From positions 62,001 through 126,000 of the forward strand of contig NZ_JBEFZF010000006.1 of the NCBI RefSeq assembly GCF_046524175.1: a stretch of 64,000 bases of DNA, read 5' to 3'. Positions 45,332 to 54,510 of this stretch are shown piece after piece. The translations under genes and the position numbers were made by a program. The notes under the pieces are model-generated. The model worked only from the letters and a program-made list of their open reading frames with translations. It had not been told where the DNA came from and did no database searches. The DNA is from Spongiivirga sp046524175. Lineage in GTDB: Bacteria; Bacteroidota; Bacteroidia; Flavobacteriales; Flavobacteriaceae. The first letter of the stretch is position 1, and each line of letters begins with the position of its first letter.

Positions 45332-46486
45332 CTATGCAATGCTTTTTTTAAAAGCTTTCCACCAACGTTCAGGGCGTTTCTGGTTGCACGCATCTAAATA
45401 ATCAGAGTAGGTGCATGGTAATAACGTATGTCTTTTTAATTTATTATTAAGATTGATCATAAAAGGAATTTCTATCCACCAACGACCACTCTTATTACTT
45501 TTATAAAAATGAAGTTCTTCATCATCAACGGGTACAATATATTTTTGATAAGCCCCCTTTTCATCAATGGCTACTTCATCAATACGATAGTTAACTCCTT
45601 CAATAAAATACCAGACCATCTGAGCAATTAATGCTGCGGAATAGTTTTTCCCATGACACTCGAAAATTCCAAATAACTGAACCTTTTCACTGATACCAGC
45701 ATATCTTGTAATGGCACAAATCTCCCTACTATCAAAACCATTAGGTACATCTCCACCGGAATCATGACCAGGACTTTGTACGGCCCCCATATCAATACTC
45801 ACCATATTAGCGTCTCTTAAAATAGGTTCTACTGCAGTAATATCTTTAATTACCTCGCCAAGGCGGAATGCATCAAAAAAGAGTTTATCCATTAAATCTA
45901 TTTCTTCTTGAGCATTGTAATAAGTTTGATAACCAAGGTTGCTAAAGTTGAAAAGATTATTTGGCTTTTCAACAATAATCTTACTCATATATGAATGGGA
46001 AGAAATAAGCTCATCTGCATTCCCAAAATCGAAGCGACTATCAACTGAAACCAAATTCACCATAGAACCTACCTCATCGAAAGATCGATAGGCAGGATAG
46101 GTAACATCTTGACTTCCTCCTATTAGTAAGGGAATGATGTTTTCTTGAATAAGAAACTCACACAAACTTTGTACTGCAAAATAGGTGTCTTGTACGGTAG
46201 CACCTTGATTAATGTTACCTAAATCGATAATTGTGTGTCCCCAATTACCAGGAAATAGTTTGTATAGTTGTTGTCTTACTTTAGAAACTGGCAACGGATT
46301 AATGTGCTGTATTACGGCATTCCGTGTTTCGCTAATTCCGACAATTGCAATCTTAGCACCTTTGAGATCAGGCAGCCCATGCTGTTGCGAATGTATCTTG
46401 ATCGTATGCCCTAAAGCTTGTTTTGGCAACAATTGATTGTGAGCCAAAATAGCATCTTCTACAGGTAGTAAGAACTCGAAGTCCAT
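45332..46486 (-). CDS. Arginase/formimidoylglutamase-fold protein, probably inactive
   Basis: 384 residues of ureohydrolase fold: IIPLLIGGSQDVTYPAYRS, VNLVSVDSRFDFG and MVSIDMGAVQSPG, corresponding to the three metal-binding motifs. The canonical ligands are partly lost: GGDH becomes GG-Ser-Gln (125-126), DAHxD becomes Asp149-Ser-Arg151-Phe-Asp153, and SxDxD becomes Ser230-Ile-Asp232-Met-Gly234. Three of six Mn2+ ligands are therefore replaced (His to Gln, His to Arg, Asp to Gly). Catalysis as a binuclear Mn enzyme is unlikely and a scaffold or regulatory role is possible. It lies directly between gldK and topA and transcribes toward gldK, with 170 bases between. Confidence 0.85.
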   Translation of the reverse strand: MDFEFLLPVEDAILAHNQLLPKQALGHTIKIHSQQHGLPDLKGAKIAIVGISETRNAVIQHINPLPVSKVRQQLYKLFPGNWGHTIIDLGNINQGATVQDTYFAVQSLCEFLIQENIIPLLIGGSQDVTYPAYRSFDEVGSMVNLVSVDSRFDFGNADELISSHSYMSKIIVEKPNNLFNFSNLGYQTYYNAQEEIDLMDKLFFDAFRLGEVIKDITAVEPILRDANMVSIDMGAVQSPGHDSGGDVPNGFDSREICAITRYAGISEKVQLFGIFECHGKNYSAALIAQMVWYFIEGVNYRIDEVAIDEKGAYQKYIVPVDDEELHFYKSNKSGRWWIEIPFMINLNNKLKRHTLLPCTYSDYLDACNQKRPERWWKAFKKSIA

Positions 46487-46519
46487 ATTGATTGGTTGGA
46501 TGTATTGAAATGCAGCTTG

Positions 46520-49018
46520 CTATTTTTTACTAGCCGCTGTTTTCTTTTTAGTTGCTTTTTTCGCCGGCTTCTTTTTCGGAGCATTCTTTTCGATGATATC
46601 TTTTACTTCATCTAAGGAAAGTTTAGCAGCATCCACGGTTTTTGGCAACTCGATTTTGGTTTTCCCTTTTATAATGTTACTTCTTCCCCATCTTGCCTTT
46701 TCTACACGAATACCTTCTTCTTCCCAATTATGAATTACCTTCTCAATCTCCTTGCGCTTCTTATCCTCAATTAGCTGAACAATATCATCATTTGAAAGAT
46801 TGTCGAAATCGTATTTTTTGTTCACATTAATGAACATACCGTTCCACTTTATAAAAGGACCAAAACGACCTGTTCCTTTTTGAACATCAAGTCCTTCATA
46901 ATTATAAATAGGCGCATCTGCCTTTTTCTTAGCTTCCACAAGTTCGATCGCTCTATCCAGAGAAATTTCAAACGGGTCATCATCTTTAGCAAGCGAAACA
47001 AATTGCTTACCGAACTTAACGTAAGGACCAAATCGCCCAATAGCAACCTCTAGTTGTTCACCATCATATTCTCCTAATTTCCTAGGAAGTTTAAAAAGAT
47101 CTAATGCTTCCTCTAAGGTAATATTGGTTAGTTGCTGCTCGGGGGTCAAGCTCGCAAATTGCTTTTCTTCATCGTCAGGCCCGCCAATTTGTGCAATAGG
47201 ACCGAACTTGCCTAAACGTACCAAAACGGTTTTTCCCGTTTTAGGATCAGTTCCTAGAATACGTTCACCAGATTCGCGTTCAGCATTTTCCTGGACATCT
47301 TTAACCTGCGGATGAAAGTCTTTGTAAAAATCTTTCATCATTTTGGTCCACTCCTCTTCACCCTCAGCAATGCTATCAAAATCTTCTTCAACCTTGGCTG
47401 TAAAATTGTAATCAAGAATATTCTTAAAATTATTAACCAAGAAATCATTTACGATCATCCCGATATCGGTAGGCACCAGTTTTCCCTTGTCCGAACCAAC
47501 GGTTTCTTTTAATTTATTTTCCTTTACAGCTTGGCCTTCTAATACCAACTGTACATAATCACGTTCTTTACCATCAATCGTTCCCTTTTCTACATAATTG
47601 CGATTTACAATAGTAGTAATTGTCGGTGCATAGGTTGAAGGTCGGCCAATACCTAACTCTTCCAATTTTTTGACTAAAGAAGCCTCTGTATAGCGATACG
47701 GAGGTCTGCTGTATCGCTCAGTAGCGGTAATAACATTATTGGCTAATGCTTCATTTACTTTTAACGGGGGAAGCATTCCTTCTTGCTCTTCTTCTTCATT
47801 ATCTGTACCTTCAAGATACACCTTCAAGAACCCATCAAAAGTCAATACTTCACCGTTTGCGCTAAACTGTTCACTATGTGAATTTGCTTCTATTTTAACA
47901 TTTGTTCTTTCCAACTGTGCATCACTCATTTGCGAAGCAATTGCACGTTTCCAGATCAATTCATATAATCTGGCTTGATCCCGTTCCATATTCACCGTAT
48001 GTCTTGTAAAATCGGTCGGCCTAATCGCTTCGTGTGCCTCTTGACTTCCTTTAGCCTTGCTTTTGTAGTCGCGAGGCTTACTATATGATTCACCAAATGC
48101 TGATACAATTTCTTTTTCTGCACCTGATTTGGCATCGTTAGAAAGGTTAGTACTATCTGTTCTCATATACGTAATAAGACCAGCTTCATAGAGGCGCTGC
48201 GCATTTTGCATAGTGCGACTTACTGAAAAATACAACTTTCTAGATGCCTCTTGTTGTAATGTCGACGTGGTAAACGGTGGAGCTGGAGTTTTCTTAGCTG
48301 GTTTTTTAACCAAATCAGCTACTTTAAAATTAGCTCCTATATTTTTTTGAAGAAATGCCTGTGCTTCTTCTTTTGTATTGAAATTCTTTGGCAATTTTGC
48401 TTTTATGAGCTTACCTTCATCATTCGTAAACTCTGCATCAATACGATACGATGCCACTGGTTTAAAATCTTGAATTTCTCGTTCACGTTCGACGATTAAT
48501 CGTACGGAAACTGATTGTACGCGTCCTGCTGAAAGCCCACCTTTTACTTTTCGCCATAGCACCGGAGATAACTCATAACCCACCAAACGATCAAGTACAC
48601 GTCGGGCTTGTTGTGCATTCACTAAATTATAGTCAATTTTTCTAGGATTTTCTATTGCCCGGAGTATAGCACTTTTTGTAATTTCACGAAATACAATACG
48701 CTTGGTTTTCTCATCGTCTAACTTTAAAGTTTCCGCGAGGTGCCATGCGATCGCTTCTCCTTCCCGATCTTCATCACTTGCGAGCCAAACCGTTTCCGCT
48801 TTTTTAGCAAGATCCTTCAATTTTTTCACCACCGCTTTCTTGTCGGGGGACACTTGATATTTTGGCTTAAAACTTCCATCAACATCTACACCTAATTCTT
48901 TAGAAGGAAGATCGGCAATATGCCCAAAACTCGATTCGACCTGATAGTCTTTTCCAAGATATTTTTCAATGGTTTTTGCCTTCGCAGGTGACTCAACAAT
49001 AACAAGATTTTTTGGCAT
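46520..49018 (-). CDS. topA: DNA topoisomerase I TopA
   Basis: 832 residues. The TOPRIM domain starts MPKNLVIVESPAKAKTIEKY with Glu9 and SDEDREGE (Asp82, Asp84). The active-site Tyr284 is in LITYMRTDST. The C-terminal region holds TOPRIM_C-type repeats (RFGPYVKFGKQF, RFGPFIKWNG) in place of the zinc ribbons of E. coli TopA, and ends in a Lys/Ala-rich tail (PKKKPAKKATKKK), typical of Bacteroidota. It relaxes negative supercoils. It lies 33 bases upstream of the arginase-like gene, likely in one transcript. Confidence 0.97.
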   Translation of the reverse strand: MPKNLVIVESPAKAKTIEKYLGKDYQVESSFGHIADLPSKELGVDVDGSFKPKYQVSPDKKAVVKKLKDLAKKAETVWLASDEDREGEAIAWHLAETLKLDDEKTKRIVFREITKSAILRAIENPRKIDYNLVNAQQARRVLDRLVGYELSPVLWRKVKGGLSAGRVQSVSVRLIVEREREIQDFKPVASYRIDAEFTNDEGKLIKAKLPKNFNTKEEAQAFLQKNIGANFKVADLVKKPAKKTPAPPFTTSTLQQEASRKLYFSVSRTMQNAQRLYEAGLITYMRTDSTNLSNDAKSGAEKEIVSAFGESYSKPRDYKSKAKGSQEAHEAIRPTDFTRHTVNMERDQARLYELIWKRAIASQMSDAQLERTNVKIEANSHSEQFSANGEVLTFDGFLKVYLEGTDNEEEEQEGMLPPLKVNEALANNVITATERYSRPPYRYTEASLVKKLEELGIGRPSTYAPTITTIVNRNYVEKGTIDGKERDYVQLVLEGQAVKENKLKETVGSDKGKLVPTDIGMIVNDFLVNNFKNILDYNFTAKVEEDFDSIAEGEEEWTKMMKDFYKDFHPQVKDVQENAERESGERILGTDPKTGKTVLVRLGKFGPIAQIGGPDDEEKQFASLTPEQQLTNITLEEALDLFKLPRKLGEYDGEQLEVAIGRFGPYVKFGKQFVSLAKDDDPFEISLDRAIELVEAKKKADAPIYNYEGLDVQKGTGRFGPFIKWNGMFINVNKKYDFDNLSNDDIVQLIEDKKRKEIEKVIHNWEEEGIRVEKARWGRSNIIKGKTKIELPKTVDAAKLSLDEVKDIIEKNAPKKKPAKKATKKKTAASKK

Positions 49019-49128
49019 AGCAGTTTTTAGTAAATAGGTCAGAATCGTTTAAAAAAGTCCTCTTTTTAACGTATTTGACGCAGCAAAAGTATATCAAAAA
49101 ATTTATTTGACATATGTTTACGGCCAAT

Positions 49129-49160
49129 GAAAAGAAAAAGCCCTCGTTAAAGAGAGCTTA
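49129..49160 (-). terminator. Weak terminator after the 142-residue lipoprotein
   Basis: On the minus strand AAGCTCTC pairs with GAGGGCTT (one G-T pair) across TTTAAC and is followed by TTTTC. It lies about 25 bases beyond the stop of the lipoprotein gene that ends at 49183. Confidence 0.5.
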
Positions 49161-49182
49161 AATATTATCAATAAAAAAACAT

Positions 49183-49611
49183 CTAATTATCAAGGATTAT
49201 TGAAAGTTCCCCTTCAATTAAACCCACATGGCAACAGTCTGCACCAACAATAAATTCTCGACTTATAACCTGCTGACCATCAATCATACCGTTAAAAATA
49301 ATTGTTTCCTCCCTGTTCTGATACCTAGCGCGAAAACTGTCGTTAAAAATGGGATAAACACCTTGTTCTCTAAACCCATTCATCTCATCAGCGCTGGTTT
49401 CAATGGTAATATCTTCATTCGAGTTTTTTATGAATACCTGAAAACTATCTAGCGCAATAGGATTGGCATCGGTATCTCTGAGGCTTACAACAATACTTCT
49501 AAAATCCAGCGTACATACAATAGCTTCATCACAAGAGGAAGAATTTAGGTCTTCATCTTCGTTGCAACTCGAAATAACAAGTAATAAAAATACTACAGCT
49601 AAAAATCTCAT
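49183..49611 (-). CDS. Small lipoprotein of unknown function
   Basis: 142 residues with a lipobox (LLLVISSC, Cys16) and an acidic Asn/Ser-rich linker (NEDEDLNSSSCDE). A single beta-rich domain has four further Cys residues (CDEAIVCTL and GADCCHVG), possibly disulfide-bonded. It is 8 bases after the LVIVD protein and probably co-expressed. Family not recognised. Confidence 0.7.
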   Translation of the reverse strand: MRFLAVVFLLLVISSCNEDEDLNSSSCDEAIVCTLDFRSIVVSLRDTDANPIALDSFQVFIKNSNEDITIETSADEMNGFREQGVYPIFNDSFRARYQNREETIIFNGMIDGQQVISREFIVGADCCHVGLIEGELSIILDN

Positions 49612-49619
49612 ATGCGATT

Positions 49620-50861
49620 TTAATTTAAATGAAACTCACTTATTAACGAAATAGCAGCTTCTTCATAGGTATATTGATACAACACTCCATCACCGATCAT
49701 TAACAAATGATTTTGTAAGGGCACTACATCAAATGTATTGATATCTTTAAAATGACTTAGTTGTTGTAAATCATCAACATTGGTTTTGTCATATACTTTT
49801 AAGCCAGAGCTTCCATCACAGATAAAAAGTTTTTCATCTTTTATACCCAAACCATAAGGCTCATCCATTCGATATTCTTTTTGCAAAACCGGATTCTCAA
49901 TATTAGATATATCTACGATAAACAGTCCACTTTCTGTCGCACCACACATGTTTCCACCCCTTAAAGTAACAAAGGCATAATCTCCATCGACTACCACTGG
50001 GTCACAGGCAGTACCATGCTGAAACTCGGAAATTAATGTAGGTGTCGCCGGATCTTTTATATCATAAATATACATACCGCGCATACTTCCTAGAAACAAC
50101 TGATCACCACGATTAAAGATGGTTTCAATATCAAAACCTGCAAATACATCGGGAAGGTCGGTAGGATTATTTAGGTCTTGAATTCCAAATACATTAATAT
50201 TATGGCTATCGACTGCATATAAATAATCGCCTACAATCTTAAAACGAGCTAGTGACCCACCATCACCGGTGCCCCCACTTTCAGGAACGGCATTAAAATT
50301 ATCTAAAGCCACATCAATAAACTGGTCAGTAGGAACTTCTTCTATCAATCGACGCTCAGTTCGTATATCCCAACCAATTACTATTTCATCCGATCCATAG
50401 TTATAACCCTCTACAATATCAGCGCTAAATGGCCAAACGATTTGACCCGGAAATACATTCTCTAATCGGTTAGTTTGTTTAATATCAGTAATATTAGAGA
50501 TATCAAACACCACCAAATCCGTTACACTATCAGCATACAAAACGTCGTCTTTAATAGAAATATCGACATTGCCTGGTATTTTTAAAAATGATATCTTTTG
50601 TGGTGCTGCTGGATTCGCATTATTTATAACATGTATACCTTGGCTTTTATCATTAACAAAGATAAGATTGTTATAGGCGTAGATTTTTCCAGATTCATCA
50701 ATGGGCTTAGGCGGTATGACATCAACACTCTCCCGAAACTCGGCCCGGGTCATTGTAATTGCTGTTGCTACTTCATAATCAGCATATCGATCATCGTCAT
50801 CATTACAGCTACTAAAAAAAAGCACAGTAATGACCAAAAAAAGAAGATTTACTGGTTTCAT
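49620..50861 (-). CDS. LVIVD-repeat lipoprotein (beta-propeller)
   Basis: I start at MKPVNLLFLVITVLFFSSC (50861). The frame extends 36 bases further upstream to 50897, but only this start gives a lipoprotein signal with lipobox Cys19. The mature part has repeated LVIVD-type blades: YNNLIFVNDKSQGIHVINNANP, DLVVFDISNITD, IYDIKDPATPTLISEF, LFIVDISNIENPVLQ and LKVYDKTNVDDL. That gives about 7 blades, so an extracellular or periplasmic propeller. Function unknown. It is paired with the small lipoprotein downstream. Confidence 0.85.
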   Translation of the reverse strand: MKPVNLLFLVITVLFFSSCNDDDDRYADYEVATAITMTRAEFRESVDVIPPKPIDESGKIYAYNNLIFVNDKSQGIHVINNANPAAPQKISFLKIPGNVDISIKDDVLYADSVTDLVVFDISNITDIKQTNRLENVFPGQIVWPFSADIVEGYNYGSDEIVIGWDIRTERRLIEEVPTDQFIDVALDNFNAVPESGGTGDGGSLARFKIVGDYLYAVDSHNINVFGIQDLNNPTDLPDVFAGFDIETIFNRGDQLFLGSMRGMYIYDIKDPATPTLISEFQHGTACDPVVVDGDYAFVTLRGGNMCGATESGLFIVDISNIENPVLQKEYRMDEPYGLGIKDEKLFICDGSSGLKVYDKTNVDDLQQLSHFKDINTFDVVPLQNHLLMIGDGVLYQYTYEEAAISLISEFHLN

Positions 50862-51053
50862 ATTGTTTACGTTATGGGTTGCACACCTTAGATACAAAAA
50901 AAGAAATTGGGTTGCGTTGGAGGAGTTTCAGGTTGAAAGTTTAACGTTTTTAGGTTAACTGATCAGATTGGATTAATTACACGAACTTTTCCCTGTTTTT
51001 ATTCTCAAAAGACAAAGCTTTGAGCTTAACAACTCAAACTAATATATGTCAAC

Positions 51054-51085
51054 TTGTCATATTTTTAAATGGAGTTGTATCTTTG
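51054..51085 (+). promoter_or_regulatory. Promoter of miaB
   Basis: TTG (51054-51056), 21 bases, then TATCTTTG (51078-51085), an exact TAnnTTTG -7 box. The miaB ATG is 38 bases downstream of the box. It is one of the clearest consensus promoters of the window. Confidence 0.65.
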
Positions 51086-51122
51086 CATGCTATTTGAAAG
51101 TATTTGAAGTAGTATTATACGT

Positions 51123-52568
51123 ATGGAGAAGATTATTGATGAACAAAAACAGGGAGAAGCCCTTGTAACGCAACAACAAAATGACAACAACCGTAAGCTC
51201 TTTATAGAAAGCTATGGCTGCCAAATGAACTTTAGCGATAGTGAGATTGTTGCATCTATTTTGGCGAAAGAAGGTTTTAATACCACGCAACAGCTTGAAG
51301 AGGCTGATCTGGTTTTAGTAAACACCTGCTCTATTCGTGACAAAGCTGAACAAACTGTTAGAAAACGATTAGAACACTACAATAGCGTAAAGCGTATTAA
51401 CCCTAATATGAAGGTAGGTGTTTTAGGCTGTATGGCTGAACGCCTCAAAAGTAAATTTCTAGAAGAAGAAAAGATTGTTGATCTCGTGGTGGGACCAGAT
51501 GCATACAAGGACTTACCCAATTTGATTGCAGAAGTTGATGAAGGACGAAATGCGGTAAATGTTATTTTAAGCAAAGAAGAAACTTATGGTGACATCTCTC
51601 CAGTTAGATTACAAAGTAATGGGGTAACTGCATTTGTTTCAATTACCAGAGGTTGTGACAACATGTGCACTTTTTGTGTGGTTCCGTTTACAAGAGGTCG
51701 AGAACGCAGTCGCGACCCACAATCTATTTTACAAGAAGTAAGCGAACTTTGGAAAAAAGGTTTTAAAGAAGTAACACTACTTGGACAAAATGTCGATAGC
51801 TATTTGTGGTACGGTGGCGGATTGAAAAAAGACTTCAAAAACGCATCAGAAATGCAGAAAGCCACAGCTGTAGACTTTGCAAAGTTGTTAGATATGGTGG
51901 CGTTAGCCAACCCAAAAATGCGTATTCGGTTTTCAACCTCAAATCCGCAAGATATGCATGAAAGTGTATTACATGCTATTGCTAAGCATCGTAATATTTG
52001 TAATTACATTCATTTACCGGTACAAAGTGGTAGTACCCGTATTTTAAAAGAAATGAATCGCCAACATACGCGAGAAGAGTATTTTGAGCTTATCGATAAA
52101 ATTCGTGAGATTATACCAGACTGTGCCATATCTCAGGATATGATAGCCGGCTTTCCTACCGAAACTGAAGAAGATCACCAAGACACGTTGAGTTTAATGG
52201 AATATGTGAAGTATGACTTTGGTTTCATGTTTGCCTATTCTGAAAGACCAGGAACATTGGCAGCTCGAAAAATGGAGGATGATATTCCAGATGATATCAA
52301 GAAACGTCGATTGAATGAGATTATAAGTCTACAGCAAAAACACAGTAAGTTCAGAACCGGGCAATTTATGGGAAAAACAGTCGAGGTGCTCATTGAAAAA
52401 GAGTCTAAAAGATCCGATAAGCATTGGGCAGGACGAACCTCTCAAAATACGATGACTGTGTTCCCAAAAGAGGACTATAAGGTTGGTGATTTTGTAATGG
52501 TAAAAATTAACGATTGTACCAGTGCAACCTTACTAGGTAAAGCAACAGGCTATTCTGATAACAATTAA
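51123..52568 (+). CDS. miaB: tRNA-2-methylthio-N6-dimethylallyladenosine synthase MiaB
   Basis: 481 residues. The N-terminal UPF0004 domain has three cluster Cys (33 in ESYGCQMN, 69 in LVNTCSIR, 103 in VLGCMAER). The radical SAM cluster is RGCDNMCTFC (178, 182, 185). The C-terminal TRAM domain follows (TVEVLIEKES, KVGDFVMVKI). It methylthiolates A37 of tRNAs that read U-starting codons. It is 5 bases upstream of the sigma-54 activator, an arrangement I recall as common in flavobacteria. Confidence 0.97.
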   Translation: MEKIIDEQKQGEALVTQQQNDNNRKLFIESYGCQMNFSDSEIVASILAKEGFNTTQQLEEADLVLVNTCSIRDKAEQTVRKRLEHYNSVKRINPNMKVGVLGCMAERLKSKFLEEEKIVDLVVGPDAYKDLPNLIAEVDEGRNAVNVILSKEETYGDISPVRLQSNGVTAFVSITRGCDNMCTFCVVPFTRGRERSRDPQSILQEVSELWKKGFKEVTLLGQNVDSYLWYGGGLKKDFKNASEMQKATAVDFAKLLDMVALANPKMRIRFSTSNPQDMHESVLHAIAKHRNICNYIHLPVQSGSTRILKEMNRQHTREEYFELIDKIREIIPDCAISQDMIAGFPTETEEDHQDTLSLMEYVKYDFGFMFAYSERPGTLAARKMEDDIPDDIKKRRLNEIISLQQKHSKFRTGQFMGKTVEVLIEKESKRSDKHWAGRTSQNTMTVFPKEDYKVGDFVMVKINDCTSATLLGKATGYSDNN

Positions 52569-52573
52569 ACCTT

Positions 52574-53851
52574 ATGGAGAACATTCAAGCCATAAAACAA
52601 CGCTTTGAAATCATTGGTAACGACGCTAAACTAAATCGTACCATTGAAAAAGCAATACAGGTTGCTCCCACCGACATATCGGTATTGGTAACAGGAGAAA
52701 GTGGTGTTGGTAAAGAAAGTATTCCCAAAATAATACATTCACTTTCACATAGAAAACACGCCAAATACATTGCGGTAAATTGTGGCGCAATACCTGAAGG
52801 CACTATTGACAGTGAGCTTTTCGGCCATGAAAAAGGAGCGTTTACTGGTGCAACTTCTACCCGTAGCGGGTATTTTGAAGTTGCCGATGGCGGTACTATT
52901 TTTTTAGATGAAGTTGGTGAATTGCCTTTAACAACGCAGGTACGCTTATTGAGGGTACTGGAAAATGGTGAGTTCCTGAAAGTAGGGTCCTCAAAAGTGC
53001 AAAAAACGGATGTTCGTATAGTCGCAGCTACCAATATTAAAATGGTAGAAGCTATTCAAAAAGGAAAGTTTAGAGAAGATCTTTACTATCGATTAAGCAC
53101 CGTTGAAATTCACTTACCCCCACTTCGAGATCGAAAGGAAGACATTCATTTATTGTTTAGAAAATTCGCATCCGATTTTGCTCAAAAATACAAGATGCCT
53201 ACCATCAGATTAGATGAAAATGCCGTACAATTATTATTACAATATCGATGGGGCGGTAATATACGTCAATTACGTAATGTAGCAGAACAAATTTCGGTTT
53301 TAGAACAAAATAGAACCATTTCTTATGATACCTTGCGCACCTATTTACCAGATGCAGGAAAGAATCTTCCAGCGGTGATCAATACTGATAAAAAAGAAAG
53401 CGATTTTAGCTCTGAACGGGAAATTTTATATAAGGTATTGTTCGACATGAAGGCCGACCTGAATGATCTTAAAAAGTTGACAATGGAGTTGATGAAGAGC
53501 GGGAATTCGGAAAAAGTACAAGAAGAACATGAAGGCTTGATACAGAAGATTTATGGAGAAGAAAAACGACCTGCCGCTCCTAATGCCGATTATGAAGAAT
53601 TAGAAGTACTGCAGATTACGTCTCAGCCGACTACTAGTGATACTGTCATAATTCAGGAACCTCCTCAGCAAGATAAATACCATTTTGCTGAAGAAATTGA
53701 GGAAGAAGAGACATTATCACTTCATGAAAAAGAACTCGAGTTAATTAAGAAGGCGCTTGAAAGAAACAGGGGGAAAAGAAAAGCAGCAGCGGATGAATTA
53801 GGCATTTCTGAACGCACACTGTACAGAAAGATTAAGCAATTCGATTTGTAG
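52574..53851 (+). CDS. Sigma-54-dependent transcriptional activator without sensor domain
   Basis: 425 residues. The AAA+ domain begins almost at once: Walker A GESGVGKE at 41-48, the sigma-54-contacting GAFTGA loop at 88-93, Walker B IFLDE at 109-113. The C-terminal Fis-type HTH ends with KRKAAADELGISERTLYRKI. No N-terminal receiver, PAS or GAF domain is present, so activity would be set by expression or by a partner protein. The target promoters are unknown, but a -24-like element lies upstream of groES 2.1 kb further on. Confidence 0.94.
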   Translation: MENIQAIKQRFEIIGNDAKLNRTIEKAIQVAPTDISVLVTGESGVGKESIPKIIHSLSHRKHAKYIAVNCGAIPEGTIDSELFGHEKGAFTGATSTRSGYFEVADGGTIFLDEVGELPLTTQVRLLRVLENGEFLKVGSSKVQKTDVRIVAATNIKMVEAIQKGKFREDLYYRLSTVEIHLPPLRDRKEDIHLLFRKFASDFAQKYKMPTIRLDENAVQLLLQYRWGGNIRQLRNVAEQISVLEQNRTISYDTLRTYLPDAGKNLPAVINTDKKESDFSSEREILYKVLFDMKADLNDLKKLTMELMKSGNSEKVQEEHEGLIQKIYGEEKRPAAPNADYEELEVLQITSQPTTSDTVIIQEPPQQDKYHFAEEIEEEETLSLHEKELELIKKALERNRGKRKAAADELGISERTLYRKIKQFDL

Positions 53852-53862
53852 TCGATTTCAGG

Positions 53863-53896
53863 TTGAGCGCAGTCGAAACCTCTCGACTCCGCTCAA
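53863..53896. repeat. REP-like palindrome
   Basis: TTGAGCGCAGTCGA (53863-53876) and TCGACTCCGCTCAA (53883-53896) form a 14-bp inverted repeat with one mismatch around a 6-base loop. GC-rich and flanked by GGT/GTGACA, it resembles a dispersed repeat common in Flavobacteriaceae genomes. It lies between the sigma-54 activator and lptE. It could also act as a transcription or mRNA stability barrier, but it lacks a T-tract. Confidence 0.65.
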
Positions 53897-54003
53897 GGTG
53901 ACATCAAGAATAAAAAACAACAATTGAAATGGAATTGTAAATCTTAAAAGCTAATTTTTATAAAAAAATTTCAGACATCAACCAAAAATCGCTAAACTGC
54001 GGT

Positions 54004-54510
54004 ATGAAGAAGCAATTTATCTATCTTTTATTGGCAACAACTTTCTTTTTAGGAAGTTGTAAATATTATAATTTCACAGGAGGTGACCCAGGAAGTGCTG
54101 AATCATTTCAAGTTACTTTCATCCGCAATGAAGCTCCTATTTTCACTCCAGGTTTAGATCGGGATTTCACCACTGCCTTACAAGATAGAATACAAGACCA
54201 AACAAATTTAACGCAGCAAAATAGTAATGCCGATTTGTTATATGAAGGTGAAATAGTTGAATATCGTATTGCTCCGCTTTCTGCTATTGCTGATCAAAAC
54301 AGAGGGGCGGCACAAAACCGCCTTACTATGAGTGTAAACATTCGGTTTTTTAATAAAACAAAACCAGAAAACGATTTTGAAAAACGCTTCTCTTTCTTCT
54401 CAGATTTTCCCGCTGCTACTAGTATTGCATCGGTTAGACAAACCTTACATGAAGAAATATTTGAGCGCATAACCCAAGATATTTTTCAAGAATCATTGGC
54501 AAGTTGGTAA
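54004..54510 (+). CDS. lptE: LPS assembly lipoprotein LptE
   Basis: 168 residues with a lipobox (FFLGSC, Cys19) and the LptE-like alpha/beta layout seen in Bacteroidota: KYYNFTGGDPGSAESFQV, then LDRDFTTALQDRIQDQTNL, DLLYEGEIVEYRIAP and a C-terminal amphipathic helix. With LptD it inserts LPS in the outer membrane. It is the first of three genes (lptE, TPR-like, secG) with short gaps, following the sigma-54 activator. Confidence 0.85.
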   Translation: MKKQFIYLLLATTFFLGSCKYYNFTGGDPGSAESFQVTFIRNEAPIFTPGLDRDFTTALQDRIQDQTNLTQQNSNADLLYEGEIVEYRIAPLSAIADQNRGAAQNRLTMSVNIRFFNKTKPENDFEKRFSFFSDFPAATSIASVRQTLHEEIFERITQDIFQESLASW

